64,000 bases of DNA from Rotaria sordida (Eukaryota; Rotifera; Eurotatoria; Philodinida; Philodinidae): assembly GCA_905250125.1 (NCBI GenBank), contig CAJNOL010000965.1, positions 1,093 to 65,092 on the forward strand, given 5' to 3'. Made by a program: the position numbers and the translations under genes. The notes beneath the pieces are model-generated. The model worked only from the letters and a program-made list of their open reading frames with translations, did no database searches and was not told where the DNA came from. The first letter of the stretch is position 1, and every line of letters begins with the position of its first letter. This document shows positions 61,156 through 64,000 of this stretch, piece by piece.

Positions 61156-62211
61156 AAGAAAAAAAAAGACACAAGATTTATCATCATCATAAGAAATATT
61201 CAAATAATTTTATTATTATTCTTATTATTTATTCAGTTGAATTTTAATTCAGTTTAATAAGTTTTAAAATATTAAATAAATTTAGTTTAAAAATAATTTT
61301 AGTGATTAATGTGATGTTATTTTTTATTTTTGACTGTATAATTTTAAATAAAAGATTTTTTTCGTCCTCATTCATAGTTTGATCCATTGTATGAAGAAGA
61401 ACTTTGAGAAAGAACTCAATGTATGACTGTTCTCAATTGGAATGAAATTCGTTTCAATCGTTAGTTTTTTTTCAAAAGACTTAGTGTCACTAAATATCTC
61501 ATTTTATCGCTTTCGACTCATATGACTAAACTGCACAAGTGTACTGGAGTGGAGCTATTGACAAGTTAGGTCTAGGAGAAAATCAGGCATTTAATGCTGA
61601 CAAAACCTCGAAAATAATAAAATCTAACTATAAGTCTATACTTTATTGATAAAGTTTTCTATGATTTTAAAACCAAACTTTTCATTATTCTCATATGATT
61701 CATTAGTTTTAAACAACATCAAATTTTCTTTTACTCATTGACATTAAATATGACGTCAATACAATTGATCGACTTTTAATTGATAAATTAGACCTGTCTC
61801 AAAGACTCAATTATGTGACAATCGAAAACTATTATGAACTATGTAAACATTCATTTAAATTCTAAAAAATGTTTACCAAAAAAAACTTAGATAGAAAATT
61901 CCATTGGCTATTAAAGTCACTATCTCGATTTGAGCTAATTGCTTAACATTATAGAAAAATATATTTTCGTTAAACTTTTTTTCATCACCTTACGCATAGA
62001 AATTATCTACATGGAATAATATATGAATAGTATGCTATTCAAATTTCAATGTAACTAGAAATAAGTCTTTTATAGATATCTTTTTCATATTTCAAAAAAA
62101 ACAACAAATAAAATTCATCTTATAAAAAAAATCTATCCTTTTGTTTTGTTTACAATAAATAAATAAATAAATAAAACTAGTTAAGAAATCTATATAAAAC
62201 AATTGTCTATA
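61156..62211. other. Convergent intergenic region with one repeat end
   Basis: Lies between convergent genes. It holds the lone copy of the 825-2050 element end (61880-61975). Otherwise AT-rich, with an AATAAA-repeat stretch near 62155-62175. Confidence 0.55.
61880..61975 (-). repeat. Solo end of the 825-2050 element family
   Basis: AAAATTCCATTGGCTATTAA, then GTCACTATCTCGATTTGAGC and TAATTGCTTAACATTATAG match the right end at 1960-2025 in the same orientation and the left end inverted. No second arm is found nearby. Confidence 0.7.
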
Positions 62212-64000
62212 TTATTTTTTTTGTATAAACAAATTATCATTAGATGTTGAATGAAGATAATAACGTTGTGTTGTAGCACATAAATGTAATAATTGACTAA
62301 AAACAAGTGGTAATGAATAATTATCATGAAGTGTTTCGAGTAAATCATCAAGATTTATCGTTTTTACTGAATCATGTTCATTCATATATGATATTATTAA
62401 TGAACGAAGTTCAAGAAATATTTTATTATTTTCTTGTTCTTCATTTGAATGATATGTAGCTGCATCAAGTATGTGTTCCATATCGGTTTGAAGACGAATA
62501 TCAACATCTTCTTGTATATCTTCATTAAAATCATGAGTAAATAAAGGTGAGGTTGGTGGTGACAATGATGAAATTAATACATTTTCATTAAGTACATCGG
62601 TTATAGGTATAGAAGATGAACGAATAGTTCGAGAAAATGATTGATCAATTTTTGTTGAATATCGTTCTCGAACTGTTAAATGATGAATAGTAATTGTTGG
62701 ATAAATAAAAATCGATACAATCGATGATGGACAATCTAAAAAAGAAAACAAAATTTATTTTGAATAAAACTATTTATATTTACAAGAAAAATCAAATAAA
62801 TCTATAAATAGTTATGAGAAATTTGTTAATTTGAGTATAAATTTAGTATTGATTAGAGAGATTTGTATTAACTACTTTCATGAGTACAAACATCAAGATA
62901 CATTTTCGTTTTTACATATATGTTATAGTCATATAGTTTTGTGATAATTGATAAAAATCCATAAAATATTTGCTAACCACGTAGTGAAAGTCTAATTGAC
63001 AAAGAACACGATTTCCCTTAGTAAAGAATGAATCGTTGCTGATTAAAGATTATTTGATCAAGTTTATATCAACATTTTATTGATTGAACACAGAATTCAA
63101 AATTGGACTGTTGTACCCTTTTCCAAATTTATGTTTAGAATTTTAGTGAGACTCAGAGGTCAACAATTATGAACAAATCTAAATACATCAATAGAATAAG
63201 TAAATATCTCGATGATCAATGTTCTGTAAGGTGTCTATTAGTAATGAGAAATTTGGTAAAAGGAAACTCTCAGTTCTTAGCTGACTTTGTAGAGAACAGT
63301 CTCAACGTTTCTGTTGTGTAAAATAATCATTAATAGAACGTATACAATGAGGACCATCATTATTGTGAAGACTTATAATTCAAAAAAAAAATTCATAATA
63401 TGATACAGTTAAGGAAAAGAAAGTGGAATTAAACGAAAAAGGTGTTACAAAATGAGACATCTCCGATCTTTTCATGATCTTCCTTCATCGAACTACATTC
63501 AAAGTATAGAAAACCTCAAAGCGTCAAATATGGTAAAAACATTGAAATTTTCAATAAAAAGAACAAAAAAAAAACTGCTTTTTCTATAAATTGAATGCAG
63601 TTTGATGAACGAAGGTCATGGAGAAATCAAAGATATCTCATTTTGTTCTATCAAATAAAATATTTTCATAAAACCTTTGCACAGAAACTAGAAAGCTGTC
63701 TTGGTTTTCTACAGATCTTACTAATATTTATTTATTCTATGTTTATATAGATATTTATTTTCGTTTAATATAAATTTATATTGAATTTAATTGTTATAAG
63801 TAATGAAAACTAATTTTTTAATTCTACTAACCTTTAATTAATTTATCAAAATGATTTCGATTTAATTTTTTAATAAAAAATTGTGTTTGTTCAATTTTAA
63901 TTTTATTTGTTAATGGTTTCATTTTATGAAAACGAAAATGTTCTTGTTGTTCATCTGTAAGACCATTACGAAATATATTAAGATCAATATCTTGTTTTAA
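62212..64000 (-). CDS. Kleisin-like protein, C-terminal part
   Basis: Two minus-strand exons (63832 to beyond 64000, and 62212-62735) join in frame across a 1.1-kb intron and end at a stop, about 230 residues visible. The first part is basic and Gln/Lys-rich (RNGLTDEQQEHFRFHKMKP). The last 70 residues (NLDDLLETLHDNYSLPLVFS, then QLLHLCATTQRYYL) resemble the C-terminal winged-helix domain of kleisins, closest in feel to condensin subunit H (SVPLAFVCLLHLA) and also to Rad21/Rec8, which bind the SMC head. The match is short and from memory, so the family is tentative. The gene continues past the window edge. Confidence 0.5.

Overview
The window is eukaryotic nuclear DNA, very AT-rich, with genes split by many short GT-AG introns (often 50-70 bases) and a few long ones filled with repeats. 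A bdelloid rotifer, probably Rotaria-like, is the best guess. The reasons are the G/T-rich tracts close to the TGTGGG telomere repeat that I recall for bdelloids, a leucine-rich F-box-type tail of a kind I associate with Rotaria, the compact animal gene set, and splice acceptors lying right before start codons, as expected with spliced-leader trans-splicing. The species call is inference.

Layout. 1-426: 3' end of an unrecognised plus-strand gene. 427-6376: repeat-rich, with one foldback element and two partial copies of it. 6377-13993: complete CHFR-type FHA-RING-PBZ ubiquitin ligase (15 exons). 14155-21578: KDM4-type histone lysine demethylase starting 162 bases after the CHFR stop. 22427-22526: assembly gap. 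22865-25133 (minus): heparan sulfate 3-O-sulfotransferase. 27375-30592: zinc finger, U-box and pseudokinase fusion. 32608-34010 (minus): TDP2-like protein lacking several catalytic residues. 34011-39600: accessory-looking stretch with telomere-like tracts, tRNA-like sequences, a small His/Cys-rich gene and a broken HEAT-repeat gene. 40069-40923: intronless SAM methyltransferase. 42340-42967 (minus): 3' exon of a leucine-rich, F-box-type gene. 45661-49027: two damaged genes head to head, an OATP transporter missing its front and middle and a sulfatase-modifying-factor gene missing its end. 49937-51664 (minus): coiled-coil protein with a Gly/Ser/Asp repeat tail. 52-59 kb: mostly repeats. 59371-61155: membrane-anchored C-type lectin-like protein. 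62212-64000 (minus): 3' end of a gene with a kleisin-like C-terminus.

The genes do not form one pathway. CHFR and KDM4 both act on chromatin or cell cycle and may be co-transcribed. The most unusual features are the DNA architecture (at least eight foldback or inverted-repeat elements in several families, and five dispersed telomere-like tracts, several arranged head to head) and the number of degenerate or dead enzyme domains (TDP2-like, U-box pseudokinase, SUMF, OATP, HEAT). Exon joins below were checked by reading frame across each junction, by hand. No database search was possible.
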